From Pilatotrama ljubarskyi (lineage: Eukaryota; Basidiomycota; Agaricomycetes; Polyporales; Polyporaceae), in the NCBI GenBank assembly GCA_022385805.1, contig MU277673.1, forward strand, positions 51,350-115,349: a stretch of 64,000 nucleotides of DNA. The letters are read 5' to 3'. The stretch's first letter is position 1. Every line of letters begins with the position of its first letter. The translations under genes and the position numbers were made by a program. The notes under the pieces are model-generated. The model worked only from the letters and a program-made list of their open reading frames with translations. It made no database searches and had not been told where the DNA came from. This document shows positions 34,131-46,913 of the stretch, piece after piece.

Positions 34131-35759
34131 TTACGCGGCCCATAGATACCACAGCCATAAGCCGGAGAGAAGGAAGGCGACAGGTCCCACCACGAGTCGC
34201 CACAGCACTCTGTCTACCACGGTGATCTTCTCCAGGAACGACTTTCTCCTGCGAGCGAGCACCACGAAGAGCCGCGGCAGCCGCACGAACAACACCTGTA
34301 CGAGGTTGAAGGGCGCGGGGTAGTAAGGCATCGTGCCGTACAGCCGCACTTGACGTGCGAAGACAAGTCGCGCCTGGAAACCCACTGACTTCGTGTACCG
34401 GTCCCAGGACGTAGGCTTGGCATCTTCGTACGCGGCCAAGAAGGGTTGGACGAACACCGAGTAGACCAACAGACAGCACTGGAACAGGAGCATGGTGACG
34501 AAGAGTGCGAACAGGGTGACGCGGGTGTCGAATGGGGGCGGATAGGCGACGACAGATTGTCCCCAGAACCACGGGCCCCAATCGCTGAATGATAGCGCGA
34601 ATATGATGAACGCGAAGAGCACTCCGGGGAGGAAGTAGATGGCCGTGGTGACTACCCCACTTAGGCCTCTCCAGGCGAGTACTGCGAGGGGCAGAACCTG
34701 ATCTGGCGGGAACAGGAAGAGCGGGCTGTTCTGGGTGGGAAGGTGGAGCAGGATTACTTCGTAGAAGAAGGCGAAGTGCACCGTAGAGAATGCGAAGTCT
34801 CCTGGGATGGGCCGCAAAGGGAAGCGCGGCACGAAAGAGAGCAGTACGATGAGCGAGGGTATCGTTGAAGGGGACCAGGGCTGAAACGCCTTGCCAATGG
34901 CATACAGCAGCAGTAGAATGAGTCGGGCCCACGTGAGGCTCGGTGGATAGTTCACAAAGTGGTATATCATGCCCAGGTATACCAAGTACGTGAGAAGATC
35001 GATGACGTACAACACGCTGCAAACGGATCAGACTTACATCTCTAAACCATCGCAAACTTACGAGCACTCACCGAGGGGTACCACAGCGATCGACTATACT
35101 GAGCAGCGTGGCGATGATGCCGTTCCTACCGCGTAGATCGTGGGGGCCATACTTCCAGATATCCAGTAGACAGATATTGACCAACTCGTGGCGCAGGAAG
35201 TCGTCCGGTACGTCCCCCGCCGCAATAAAGTCCATCACTGGAAAACACTGTTCAGATGTACACCGCATGGAGCAGTCTAATCATACGTACCTCGTATGGA
35301 TTGAGCGGAATCTGCCCTGCGTGGGAATGCTGACCAGAGCACTTCCGCGATCTCTTCTGTGGTCCCGGGGACCTCAAGAAATAATGACCAGGCCCTTGCG
35401 ACCAGATTGTCTAGGTCTTCGGAATGGCTGAGTTTCTCCCGCCATTGGGCCCACAGATCGCGCCCACGAGTAGTAGCGCCTGAACGCTGCAGTCTACGGT
35501 AGTACAGAAGAGTACACAGGGCAAAAGCGGTCCGAGCAGCTCGTGACTGGAGAGCTGGAGGATAGAGCTTGTCGATGTCGTACGTCGGGAATTCTTCAGG
35601 TTCAAGACGCGCAGCAAAGGTCCCGACTTCAGGTAACTCTTCCGTCCGACTCTCCGTTCGCACGATGCTTGGTGTCGAGGATGACAGACCAGGAAGTAAA
35701 GGTGTCCGTTCCGTGGGCACGCCATCCTCCCGAGCTCCTGCGTCCGGCGAGCTGTCCAT
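34131..35759 (-). CDS. Multi-pass membrane protein, unrecognised family (intact tandem copy)
   Basis: Exons 35759-35291, 35237-35072 and 35016-34131 give 506 residues. A soluble N-terminal region (about 1-220) has an ERTPLLPG-type acidic-dileucine-like stretch, the motif YDIDKLYPP and several amphipathic helices (WAQWREKL, LWSAFPRR, DDFLRHELVNICLLDIWKYG). It is followed by about seven hydrophobic segments: VLYVIDLLTYLVYLGMIY, LILLLLYAIGKAF, FAFFYEVILLHLP, VLPLAVLAWRGL, IYFLPGVLFAFIIFAL, FALFVTMLLFQCCLLVY and VVGPVAFLLSGLWLWYL. I cannot name the family or function. The ERTPLL context is like vacuolar or endosomal sorting signals, and layouts of this kind occur in fungal vacuolar ABC and transporter N-termini; that is only a hint. 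It is divergent from TVP23. Confidence 0.75.
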
Positions 35760-36131
35760 GCTCAGTACAGCTGCGCCGTCGAAGTTCTTCTCTGGAGCGC
35801 AAGCGGCGCTGCGGTGCAGAACGAGCCAGAGGTGGTAGCAAGAGGCAAGCGGTAAGGCGTCTCAGGCCAGCATGGAAACACTCGGAGCTCAGCAGATCAG
35901 ACAACCGCCCGATATCATGAGTCAGTAGACTGCGCGAGAGACAGAGAACAAGTTGTCCTGCTTCGGGGACCAAATTGGCCGTGGATGAGTTCAGGTATAC
36001 GAGCCACGTGGCCGCATCAGTGTGCATGTACTATGGGCGCTAAGGGCATGCAGCACAGCAGTGACGCTATTAGCCTGACGCTAGCTGGGCTTCACTGTCT
36101 GAGTGTCGACCACGGACGTTCGGCTGCTACC

Positions 36132-37532
36132 ATGAGCTCCTCAACACCTCTCTTCGAGACAATCGAGCCAGATGACCCAGAATATGAGCAGCGCACGTCT
36201 GCCACAGGCAACATCCAGCCACCACCGACCACGAATACCGGGTCTGGCAACAACACGCGTCCAACGCAGCAGATGGCTACAAATCCTGGCGACGCAGAGT
36301 CAGGTGTGTCGCCGTGCTTGTTAGGCATATGCGGTCAGGAGTCACATTTTAGCGTGCTGGAAGGAATCGCCGGTATCCTACGACAGGTGTGCTACGTCTG
36401 GTTCGCCCTGGAGGTCTGAAGTGGCTGAACTTACCGCGTCAGTCTGCGCATCCCATGGTGCTCTTCTTCCTATACTTCTTCCGGATAGCTGCCATTGCCG
36501 TGTACATTCTCTGCGGGCTCTTCATTTCCAACTATGTCCTAATCGTGAGTCTGCTTCCCTCGTGATACCTGTGTGAACATGCTAAGCATCCCCGGATTGA
36601 CAGTCTGTGATCGTTGTCGTGCTGCTCGCCATGGACTTCTGGAATTGCAGAGCAAGTGTTGCTCGTGCTCGCTCCCCTGCTCGTACGTTGACAGCCCGTT
36701 GCCCTGTTCTCAGAACGTCGCAGGACGGAGACTCGTCGGCCTGCGGTACTGGAACCAGGTACGCGTCTCTCGCCACTTCGACCATTCACTACGTGTGTCC
36801 GATCTCTCTCCGGTCTCTAGGTCGATGACGACGGCGAGAGCTACTGGGTGTTCGAAAGCCGCGACGTCTGTTCACCCCCTCCCCTCCACTCCAATCTGTC
36901 CCCAGGAACTCACCATTTCGCATTCCAGCCATCTCGACCGGCCAACCCCATTGATTCTAAGTACGTCAACATAGAGACACACCCTTTAGAACCGTCCTGA
37001 AGCTAACTGCACGCTGCGCCGCAGGATGTTTTGGGTCAGTCAGACTGCGCCTGTACCTGCTCGACCATGTAGTGACGTCTCGCTGACGCACCCGCGGCCG
37101 GGGACCGATACCACAGATTGCAGTGTACACCTTCCCAGTGCTCTGGCTCGTCCTCCTGTTCGTCTCCTTCTTCAAGCTGAACCTGTCGTACGTTATCGCT
37201 CCCCGCGCGCTCTTACTCACCCGTGCGACCCGCCGCTGACCCGCTATCAGGTTCGTACCCATCGTCGTCCTGGCGCTCGTGTTCAACGTCACGAACGCCA
37301 TCGGCTTCACTTACGCGTGAGTGCTCTTGTCCGGCCGTTGCGTGCGCCTTTCCGTACGACAGATGACTGACGGGCCGTTCAAACGCCCGGCGCAAACAAC
37401 AGCGACCGTGATGCCAAGCAGAAGTGGGCCAACAACCTCGCCTCGTCCGGCTGGAACATGGGCCTCGGAGGCATCGGCGGACAGATCCTGACGGGCGTGG
37501 TCAAGAACAGCGTCGGTCGGGTGTTCGGATGA
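36132..37532 (+). CDS. TVP23: TVP23 / FAM18 Golgi membrane protein
   Basis: Ten exons (36132-36386, 36443-36544, 36604-36651, 36714-36758, 36821-36865, 36929-36960, 37025-37034, 37117-37187, 37251-37316, 37403-37532) give 267 residues. Family landmarks: [88 protein letters not shown] and [17 protein letters not shown]. Tvp23 is a late-Golgi four-helix protein linked to vesicle traffic. Exon 3 must be joined with a GC-AG intron (36652-36713, donor GCAAGT) to give NCR-NVAGRR, and exon 7 is 10 nt. The N-terminus to residue 75 is longer and more polar than in yeast. The donor of the intron after 36865 (GTCTGT) is weak. Confidence 0.9.
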
Positions 37533-38219
37533 AGTGTACGGCCCCCGCGCGCCGTTCGCACCGCTATTCTTGCGTGTACTTAATTTATTTCGTTTAGCCT
37601 CTCGAGGATCGTCCCGACTCGGACGATTTGACGCATATGAGATGGGATTGTGAACGATTTTTCCTCGTTGCTTCTTGTCCGCTCTGCGGAGCGGCATAGA
37701 TGAGGGCGGAGCGTACATGGACATGGGTAGCCTAGAGCGATATGAAGAAGGCGAAAATGGAGAACCACAAACAGATGTGTGCCAACTGCGCACGAGACGG
37801 TGAAGCTGTCGGGATTGCGACGAGTGAAGCGTGATACTATACAGACAACGAGAATTGCAATGATGCGACAATGCTGGGTCCAATCTATCCACACGAACTT
37901 GAAGGTGCGAGAATATGAACAGTGAAGGGTAACAGCCGTGATAATGATATATGCCAGATGTGCCCGAGACCTCGCATATAAGGAGAAACGCAGAAAGGCG
38001 GCGACAAGCGTGAAACGTGAAGAGATTTGTCAAAGAGTCCAGGTGCTGCTGTCGAGACAGGAAAGCGAATAAACAGAGAAATTGCGAGGAGATCCGGGAT
38101 TTGACACGGAGAATAAGGTCGCGAGAGAGAACAGGCTGAGCTCGAGCATGAGACGTCGCGGCATAAACAGACATGTCATGCACATCATCCGATGCGTGAG
38201 CTGGAAGAATAGATAAGGG
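37533..38219. other. Convergent 3' spacer TVP23 / phosphatase
   Basis: 687 nt. A long minus-strand frame overlaps here but is Ser/Arg-rich with no motif and runs into TVP23 coding sequence, so it is rejected. Both 3' UTRs and terminators must lie here. Confidence 0.4.
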
Positions 38220-40402
38220 TCATGCCAGCCATCCGCGCACGTCGACGCGCGATGAGGCGACTGTGGGCGTTGCGGGGGTGGTGAGGCCGATGAAGGACTT
38301 GCGGCGCCCTTCCGACTTGAACGTCGACACGCGGGGCGTCGACATTGACGGGAAGGGGTACGAGTTTGACGTGATGGTAAGCGTCGATGGCGTCCGCGCC
38401 GTGAGCGTGGGTGACGGAGGGAAGACGAAGAGTATCTGAGAGGGTGTCGCTAGCACCGAAGAAGCCGCAGAGCTCTTCGGTGGTGTGTTTTTGACAGAGC
38501 CGCGAAGGTGCGCGGGCGGGGTTTCCGGTTTACGGGACTCCGTACGGGGTCGGGGCGGTGCTATAGGAGCGTTTACGGGGACGATGGGGGAGGCAGGCAC
38601 TGCCGGGAGGATACCAATCGGAGGCGGCCGCCGGCGGGGTTTGGACGGACGCTGCGCGCGAGGCGGGATGTCGAAGGAAGACTTCACAGCCGTGGCCGGC
38701 ACTGGAGGAAGCGAGAACTTGGACTTGTGCGCGGGCGCAGAGGGAGGCAAGGAGAGACCCGGAGGACGACGCGCAGTAAGGGAACCGGATTGCGGGGAGC
38801 CGAAGGCGCCAGAGCGACGGATCGGTTGATTCGACGACTCCGAACTTGACTCGTCTTCGGTCGGCTCTGCGCTAGAGCTCCTGGCTCCCAGACTAACGTC
38901 ATCGAAGTTGCGACGGACTCCAAGGAGAGCTTCCTCTTCATCTTCTTCGACGAGGTCTTCGCTGAGGATGCTTCCGTTTGTGAGGATGCTGGCGGCAGAG
39001 CCTTTGCGCTTGCGCTGGCTGCCGTACTTGGAACGCCAGGCCGCGCCCATGCCGAGGCCTTGCCCGGTAGACCCGATCGATGATGAGGAGGATTGGCGGG
39101 CGAGGATACGGTCCTCCATGGCCTGATCAAGCGCCTTCGCCTCGCGCATGATTTCCATGCTTTCGCGATCGTCCTCTCTGTCGGTGTCCTCCATCGCCAG
39201 CCGTCTGCGACCCCATTCCTCCTCCGCGGAAAGATCGGACGGGGTTGGAGACGAATCGCCGGCTTTCAATGTCCGTTCATAGTCCAGCAGCTGGTAGATG
39301 AGGCTACGGTACAAAATGAACGTGAGAAGATTGAGTGCAATCGATGGTCCGGAACGGGTGACGTACGACATATTGGGTCCGATCCATTTACTCTTTTCTT
39401 TGACGAATGAATATGCACCTTGCATACCCTTGAGTGCCCATACCTCGGATGGAACACCGGGAGAACGCTGTGCTGCAGCACGCATCACCAGTGCGATAAC
39501 CAGCGTGGCGGAGCGTGACACACCGCATTGGCAGCTATAACGCGAGACAGTCATGAGAACGGTGGAAGGAACCTCGGTGACACGACGGATACGCACTGCA
39601 CGAGCACGCCGTCACCACGTTCCAAAGCTCGATCGACGAATGCGAATGCAGCCGGGAAGCCTTCCTGCACTAGATTGGACTGACCGTGAGACCAGTGAAG
39701 TTTAAGATAGTGCATGGCTGGTCTGCCGCTGGGCAGGTGCGCGGGATAGTACGTGGGCTCCCGACCGGCGAAGCCCGTGTTGGTTCCATTCAGGTCGGGC
39801 GTCGACATGAACGGCCGCAAGGATTGCGCGGTGGTCTGGTCGAAGTCGGTCTGAACCTCCTGGGCTACGTTCAGAACCGACTTGATACCTCGCTCCAAGA
39901 GGCCTCTCCAATCTCGAACGTTATCCTCCGAACCAAGCCATATTCCCGGGAGTATCTGAGCCGGCCCATCAGCGTAGGGTACAGTAGGGGAGCCATCGCC
40001 ATCCTCGCCCTTGCGACGAAGGACGTTCGTACTCGTGCTGGGGAGGGAGATGACGGAGGGGCGCCGTCTTGGCCCAAGCGAGGGCGTCGGGGGGACGGGG
40101 TTACTGGGGTCGACGGCGGGGAGAGCGAGAGAGTTGGCGGAGGACTGGGCCGATGGAAGGGTAATAGAGAGCTTCTTCATGTTGCGGAGGGATCGAGGTT
40201 TGCTGGGGGAGGGGAGGATAAAAGAATCGGCGTCAGAAGTAGTGGAAGAGAGTGTGGACGCGGAGGCGGAGCTCTCGCTCCTGTCGGCCAAGAAGAAGGC
40301 GACACCTGGGTTGTGGACAGGGGTGTCGATGCGAAGGGGCGCAGGAGGGCCCTTCCTGCGTGGAGGAAGGGTTGACTGCGGGCGAGGGGTCGCGGCGTCC
40401 AT
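38220..40402 (-). CDS. Dual-specificity (MAPK-type) protein phosphatase
   Basis: Exons 40402-39597, 39534-39367 and 39303-38220 give 685 residues. After a Ser/Pro-rich N-terminus (1-150) the catalytic domain runs from about 155 (AQILPGIWLGSEDNVRDW) through IKSVLNVAQEV to the P-loop HCQCGVSRSATL, with H269, C270 and R276 forming the HCX5R active site, and KYLKLHWSHG-like residues upstream for the general acid region. The CQCGVSRSA loop is typical of the fungal Msg5/Cpp1/Pmp1 group, which dephosphorylates MAP kinases; substrate here is inferred. The C-terminal half (about 380-685) is long, disordered and acidic/Pro-rich, unlike the compact yeast enzymes. The start at 40402 lies directly downstream (in transcription) of a long pyrimidine tract, fitting a fungal core promoter. 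Confidence 0.88.
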
Positions 40403-41750
40403 GCTGCTGGCTTGTTCGACACGCCGGCGTGTAGATAGCGGTAGCTGAAGGGGGCCTGAAGAGACGGCGCAGAGAAGAAGAAAAAGGGAGAAAAAAAGTA
40501 CAGACGGAAAGGAAAGAAAAGAGGGGGGAGGGGGAAGAGGGGGGAGGGGGAGGAGGGGGAGGGACCCAGCAAGGAGGGAGAGCGGCGGCGGCGGAGGAGG
40601 ATGAAGACAAGGAGAGGTCGAGGGCGGCCACAGACCCAAGGGCCATAAACCGAACGTGGGCGCTTGTGCAGTGTACCACGCTGTTTGTGCGACTTTGTTC
40701 CGCGTGCAGCAGCATCCAAACGATCGACAACACCCTCCTTGGATTCTCACCTCCAGACCAGCCCAGCCACTCACGGCCCCCTCCTCTCCCTCGTCCCACC
40801 TCTCGTCCCACCCGTCGTCCGCCTTTGGCCCATCCTATCTTTTGCTCACAACCGGACTTGCTGCGGGACACTGCGCACTTTGCACTGGACAGGTATGGGC
40901 AGCACACAACCTGCGGGGTCTCGCTCGTCCTCGTCTGCCACGCGTCGTCCGTTCTCGCAGGTTCTCATCGGCCGCGTACACCGTTCGCTATGTGCCCAGG
41001 ATCATTGACAAGCGATGCAGGTGACATAGTGCGCCATCAGAGCCCTAATGTGATCTACAACGTCGAGCATATGCATCCATCGCATGCAATCACGACAGAT
41101 CTACAGGCACCTCTTCTCCACGTTGTCGCAAGCTCTTGAGCCACATACGTTGTGCATCAATCAACATTCTGCACGCAGCGACAACAGCGGAGGCATCGCT
41201 CTATGCTCGTCCGCCGACTTGCGATGCCCCCCCGGCAGGACCTCTCAGCCGACCCGACCCATCGGCCGCCTCGCAAGGATGTCGTCGCGCTCTCACCGGT
41301 GAGCAGGTTCGGAGCTAAGTGCCAGGCGTCTCAGGCTTGTCCTTCGCAACCCGAGAGTCTCGGTATGTTTCGAATATCAGAGCGTTCGGAGCCGGGTTCC
41401 CGTATGCCGTGGTTGCAACCGTTCGACCGGCTATTCTCCTGTACTCACTCAGTGTAGTCCACGCGCGCAGTGGCTGCTCTTCATACATGTGGCAAATTCG
41501 CCGAGTAGTAGAGTTCTGTTCCCTTAGCTACGAAGACTCCCATACCGTGTCGTTGCAATTCATAAAGTTGGATATGAAACTGGACTCGAGAGAGCGCGAC
41601 ACGAGCGGCCCGGACGGCCTCGGCGTGGCGAGACGCGGTACAGCCGGGTCCCGACAAATCGCAGCGGAGAGCAGTGCGAGGCGGGGACGCGTCTTTCGCG
41701 CGCGCGCGCCTGCTGGCTGCAAGCAGTGGTCCGACCACGAATTTCCGCGG
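40403..41750. promoter_or_regulatory. Divergent promoter region phosphatase / CBR1
   Basis: The 1.35-kb region lies between two divergent starts. Next to the phosphatase gene, 40478-40566 is almost entirely purine on + (pyrimidine on the phosphatase sense strand). The remainder has only shadow frames rich in Pro/Arg/Ser. No discrete factor site can be assigned. Confidence 0.45.
40478..40566 (-). repeat. Long polypyrimidine tract upstream of the phosphatase gene
   Basis: Nearly 90 nt of A/G on + with runs of G and A, that is a C/T tract on the transcribed sense strand ending about 75 nt before the start codon. CT-rich blocks of this kind are common next to transcription starts of filamentous-fungal genes. 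Confidence 0.6.
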
Positions 41751-43127
<1,377 letters not shown>

Positions 43128-43509
43128 GCGTCTCTCGCGGCGCTTGTTGCTGCTGCTGTCGCTAAGTTCCGGCCATGCTGTTAGATCTACGTCCTGTGGA
43201 ATAGGCTAAGAGGTGTTAATGCGATCTCTTGGGTTGACCTGCTGCGACTGTCACGAGGCGGACCTTTTTCAGCGATTGAATTCCCAGCAGGGAGGCTTCC
43301 TGATGCACCCGTTATTACAGCCGCCCGAGTGGTCCGGGAAGAACAGCACGTTGTGGTCAAGGCGGAGGTGCATAAAATCCTGGTAGGTTGGGTCGCGCTC
43401 CTTCATCTGTACGCCCACGTAGTCGGGATCTGTGTATGCTCGTAAGTGTACACGTCCTCAGATACACTTCCGCAGCTTGTATAAGTAACATCTCTCGACA
43501 GGGTACGCC

Positions 43510-44439
43510 ATGTCTGCGCAGAGCGAGATCCCGAAACACGCGAAACACGCGCCAGATGCTGCAGATAAGGTCGCCACGGACTCCCCGGTCCATCCAGCCT
43601 TCTCCTCGCCGAACGCTGACATCGTGCTGCGTTCCAAAGACGGTACACTCTTCCGCATATCGTCAGAAACCTTAAGCCGTACCTCAGCATGGTTCCGCTC
43701 CATGCTCAGCCTCCCGCAAGGCACCGCCACGCCCTCTCCGGAAGCGGACGACGCGATACCCACGGACGAGAGCGCGGCAGTCCTCGCGGCACTGCTTTCC
43801 ATGATCAGCGGCATCGAAGTGCCCGACCTCGACGATGCCGACTTGCTGCAGTCTGCGCTCGCGGCCGCGGAGAAGTACGAGATGCCCATGGCCACATCCG
43901 TCATCCGTACGGCGCTCTTTTCGCCCTTCCTCGAGATCTCACCCATCCGACTGTATGGGATCGCGTGCCGGATGTCCTGGGAGCGAGAGACGACGCACGC
44001 CGCGCGGCGCACCCTCTCGCTGAACCTCCTCTCGCCCGAAAGCCTTCCAGAGCTCGTGCGGCTCGAGCCCGCGCACCAAAGTAACCTGCTCACGCTCCAC
44101 CGGCGGCGGCGCGACGCGTTCGTCGCGGGACTGGACGACCCGGCGCTCTTCAACAGCATCCTCCGCAGTGCACAGGACGATGGCGGGCCCGCGGATGACG
44201 GCGCGGACCTATGCCACAATCCGCTCGACCACAGCACGTGGTGGGCGCTCAAGTACTCGCTGCTGAAGCAGTTCGAGGACGCGCCCCCGGGTGAGGAATT
44301 GGGCCCGACGTTCTACCGCATGCCGGAGGTCGGGGCGATGTATGCGGCCAAGTGCGGGAAGTGCGGGCAGGCGAACTACGTGATGCAGAACGTGCTTGAT
44401 AGCTTAAGCGGCCTGGTCCGAGGTCTGCCTCGGGCGTAA
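43510..44439 (+). CDS. BTB/POZ-domain protein
   Basis: Intronless, 309 residues. The BTB domain spans about 33-150: ADIVLRSKDGTLFRISSETL, TSAWFRSML, and the later ALAAAEKYEMPMA and helix ISPIRLYGIACR. This is the widespread basidiomycete BTB group, usually of unknown partner; some BTB proteins are cullin-3 adaptors. The C-terminal region ends with a CGKC pair (YAAKCGKCGQANYV) that could bind metal or form a disulfide. The start is the first ATG after a stop-rich upstream stretch. The 382-nt spacer from CBR1 contains no gene. Confidence 0.85.
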   Translation: MSAQSEIPKHAKHAPDAADKVATDSPVHPAFSSPNADIVLRSKDGTLFRISSETLSRTSAWFRSMLSLPQGTATPSPEADDAIPTDESAAVLAALLSMISGIEVPDLDDADLLQSALAAAEKYEMPMATSVIRTALFSPFLEISPIRLYGIACRMSWERETTHAARRTLSLNLLSPESLPELVRLEPAHQSNLLTLHRRRRDAFVAGLDDPALFNSILRSAQDDGGPADDGADLCHNPLDHSTWWALKYSLLKQFEDAPPGEELGPTFYRMPEVGAMYAAKCGKCGQANYVMQNVLDSLSGLVRGLPRA

Positions 44440-45698
44440 GAGGTGAGTCTGCGGAATACCGGCTCGGTAGGGATGGGGGTGCTCACTTGTGTCCAATCTG
44501 TGCAGTCTCCGTGACTCGGAGGCTAGCTGTTTCTTTGTTCGCTCGAGCGGGATTGCCCATGGACGTCGCTTCCTTGGAGCGATGTCGCACTGAGGATAGT
44601 GAAAGTGAACCATGTCTCTGTAATCACAGTCCCCTGACTACTTGAGGCAGTCACGATGTTATCTACTACTTTGAAGCAGGTCGCTGAGCCTCGACCATGA
44701 TGGTTTTCACATTCTGCAGACGACCATTTAGTCGCCAGCTGAAGGGAACTGATACAGCAGTGTACCATCCCGGCAATGCATGGCGTTCGGTCGGATTGAT
44801 TAGATGGATTCCACTGCCAGTGAGCGCTGCCACTCGCTGCAAGGGACACTGGGCGACGGGAAGTTGATCAACTACTGAGCTTCAATGAGGAGCCTTGGGT
44901 TCGGACGCCAGTCAGACTGAACGAAGTGGGAGGACTGACGTTATCGTAAGTAGGGTCGCTGAGACTACGATCTGTGTACGTATGGAAATCATTCCTTGTC
45001 TGTCTAGTAATTCCTCAGTACTCATGCCCCTCGGGCAGGCTATACAAAATGTATTTGAGTTATATAAAAGTCTACTTGCCAGTCGAATACCACAGCAACA
45101 TCCGAGCTGAAGTGCCATTATGAAGCACGCACACGTGACGCGCACCGGGAAGATATGTCTTTGTCAAGAGTCGGCTCCCGTGCGACGCGACCCATGGGCA
45201 GCTGCTTGCCAATCAACGTCTTCTCGCGCAGGTCGGATATATCACAGTGTAGGAAAGCAGAATGCTTGCGCTCCGAGTTCCATATCACGAGCAATACGGG
45301 CATAGTATCATTATGTACTATGGTGTTACGCGGTTAAACGGGAGGGTGAGCTCCGGTGAGGCGAACAAGTTGGAGTGAAGCCTCTGATTTTTGCATGCTT
45401 GACAAAGCGCTCACGCTTTCCTCTTCACCCGGAAACGCCCCTGAGCTAGAAATATCGATCAGGCTGCTTTCACGAGTGTGATAAGCAGGCGAGGATTGCA
45501 CCACCTTCTGAACGTCTCGTGCACGAAGATGGGGCATGTCAGATTCCACTACTATTAGGAAGGTTCAGTCACCGATATCCCCGCTCAGGTGCAATTGCAA
45601 CACTTTGCGGCTCTATAAAAGTGCGCCGCGTCGACATGAATCCAACTTCCACATCGACCGCACGTAGCCTTCGATAACCGTCCCTACTGACGTGCACC
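44440..45698. other. Spacer with possible small-gene remnant
   Basis: 1.26 kb between BTB and GST genes. Nothing is convincing, but two minus-strand frames, 45334-45549 and 45118-45303, have protein-like composition and lie in the right order to be exons of one small gene; I could not find a splice junction that joins them in frame. A TATATAAAA motif lies at about 45060-45069 on +. Confidence 0.3.
45614..45620 (+). promoter_or_regulatory. TATA box of the GST gene
   Basis: TATAAAA lies 79 nt upstream of the GST start codon in a GC-rich context. Confidence 0.55.
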
Positions 45699-46913
45699 AT
45701 GTCCAAGGTGAGCGACATCCCGGACAGGAGAGCACGTTCACCAGCTCACCACCACGTCCAGCCCGTGTTCTATACTTTTGGCCTCTCCGTCTGGTCCGCC
45801 GCACCAGAGCTAGCTATGTCAGTGCCAAGCCCGTAGCACCTGCATGATCACGGCCTTGCATTTGCTGACAACACTTGTCGCAGCGCCGAGCTTGGCTATC
45901 CGGACGACGCCATCGAGACCAAGATTGTCAATCTCGTCGAGGGAGAGAACTTCACCCCTGACTTCCTCAAGATCGTACGTCTCCGCCTCCCTTACCCCCT
46001 CCCGGGCAGCTACGGCCGCTTTCCCTCACTACCCGTGTTCTCTCCGTGCTAATATCTGATGGACGCACCAGAACCCCCACGCCACCCTCCCCACGCTCGT
46101 CGCAGACGGCGAGGCGTACACGAGTACCAAGGACGTGGTGCACTATTTGATAGAGCACGCCCCTAAGAAGGGTGTTGCACCCGGCACCGCGTTCATCGAA
46201 ACGATCCACGAGGAAAGGCTTGACCCGAACGCGCCCCTCCTGCTTGCGGTTCGTCCTCCTGTCTCATGTCCCGGGAAGCCCGGAAGTCCGAGGTCTCACC
46301 GGCTGCAGATACGCGAATGCTCATCGATTGTTTCCCTGCTCTAGCGCACTGAGGAGGAGCTGACAGCCTCTGCATCTGGGTTCCCATTCACATTTGTTAA
46401 CAACCGTACGTTGAGCTAGCGCTACTCTTACCGTGCATGGAGAGACGGACACTAATGCAGGGATCTACCACCATAGGTCAGAACTCACTCGACAAGAACA
46501 GCGCCCTCCCGGAAGCGGCGGCGCTCAAGGCGATCTATGACGAGAAAAAGGCGGGTAACGGCGCCATCCTCGCCATCTACAAGGGCGAAGCCTCCGATGA
46601 CGCCAAGCAGGCTTTCCTGAAGCAGTCCGTTCAGCATTGGGACACTATCGCATCGTTCATACTGAACGAATTGCCCGCCGTGCTTCCCGAGTCAGGTTTC
46701 CTAGGCGGGGGGAGCCCGGGGGAGGACGACTTCCATCTGGGTGCGTGGCTGGCACGTATCGTGCACCTTGCTGGGGGAACAGCGGACAAAGACGGGTACA
46801 AGTCCCTTGAGAAAGAGACGAAGAAACCGATCCCGCAGAAGGTAGCGGCATACTGGGCGGCGTGGATTGAGCGGCCGAGCTTCCGGAAGGTCTACGTGGA
46901 GGGCCTGCACTGA
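45699..46913 (+). CDS. Glutathione S-transferase family protein
   Basis: Exons 45699-45707, 45762-45817, 45884-45974, 46072-46248, 46345-46405 and 46477-46913 give 276 residues. The first exon encodes only Met-Ser-Lys. The N-terminal thioredoxin fold is visible: VFYTFGLSVWSAAPELAIAELGY, then NPHATLPTLVADGEAYTSTKDVVHYL with the cis-Pro (TLPTL) and the glutathione-contact S/T pair. The C-terminal helical domain (about 110-276) includes HWDTIASFIL, DDFHLGAWLARIVHLAG (the helix-capping Asp region) and AYWAAWIERPSF. It conjugates or otherwise uses glutathione in detoxification; the subclass is uncertain because basidiomycetes have many lineage-specific GSTs. Intron donors after 45817 (GTCAGT) and 46248 (GTTCGT) are atypical but close the frame. 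Confidence 0.85.

Noticed and set aside
34114..35067. 317-residue minus-strand frame overlapping the intact membrane protein
   Set aside because: Arg/His/Leu-rich shadow in another frame; the 506-residue frame has coherent membrane segments.
36304..36352. Possible intron in TVP23 exon 1 (GTGTGT...TTTTAG)
   Set aside because: 49 nt is not a multiple of three and its removal breaks the frame into [12 protein letters not shown]; the retained sequence is open.
37311..38183. 290-residue minus-strand frame downstream of TVP23
   Set aside because: Overlaps TVP23 exons, has Ser/Arg-rich composition and no motif; treated as a shadow in the 3' region.
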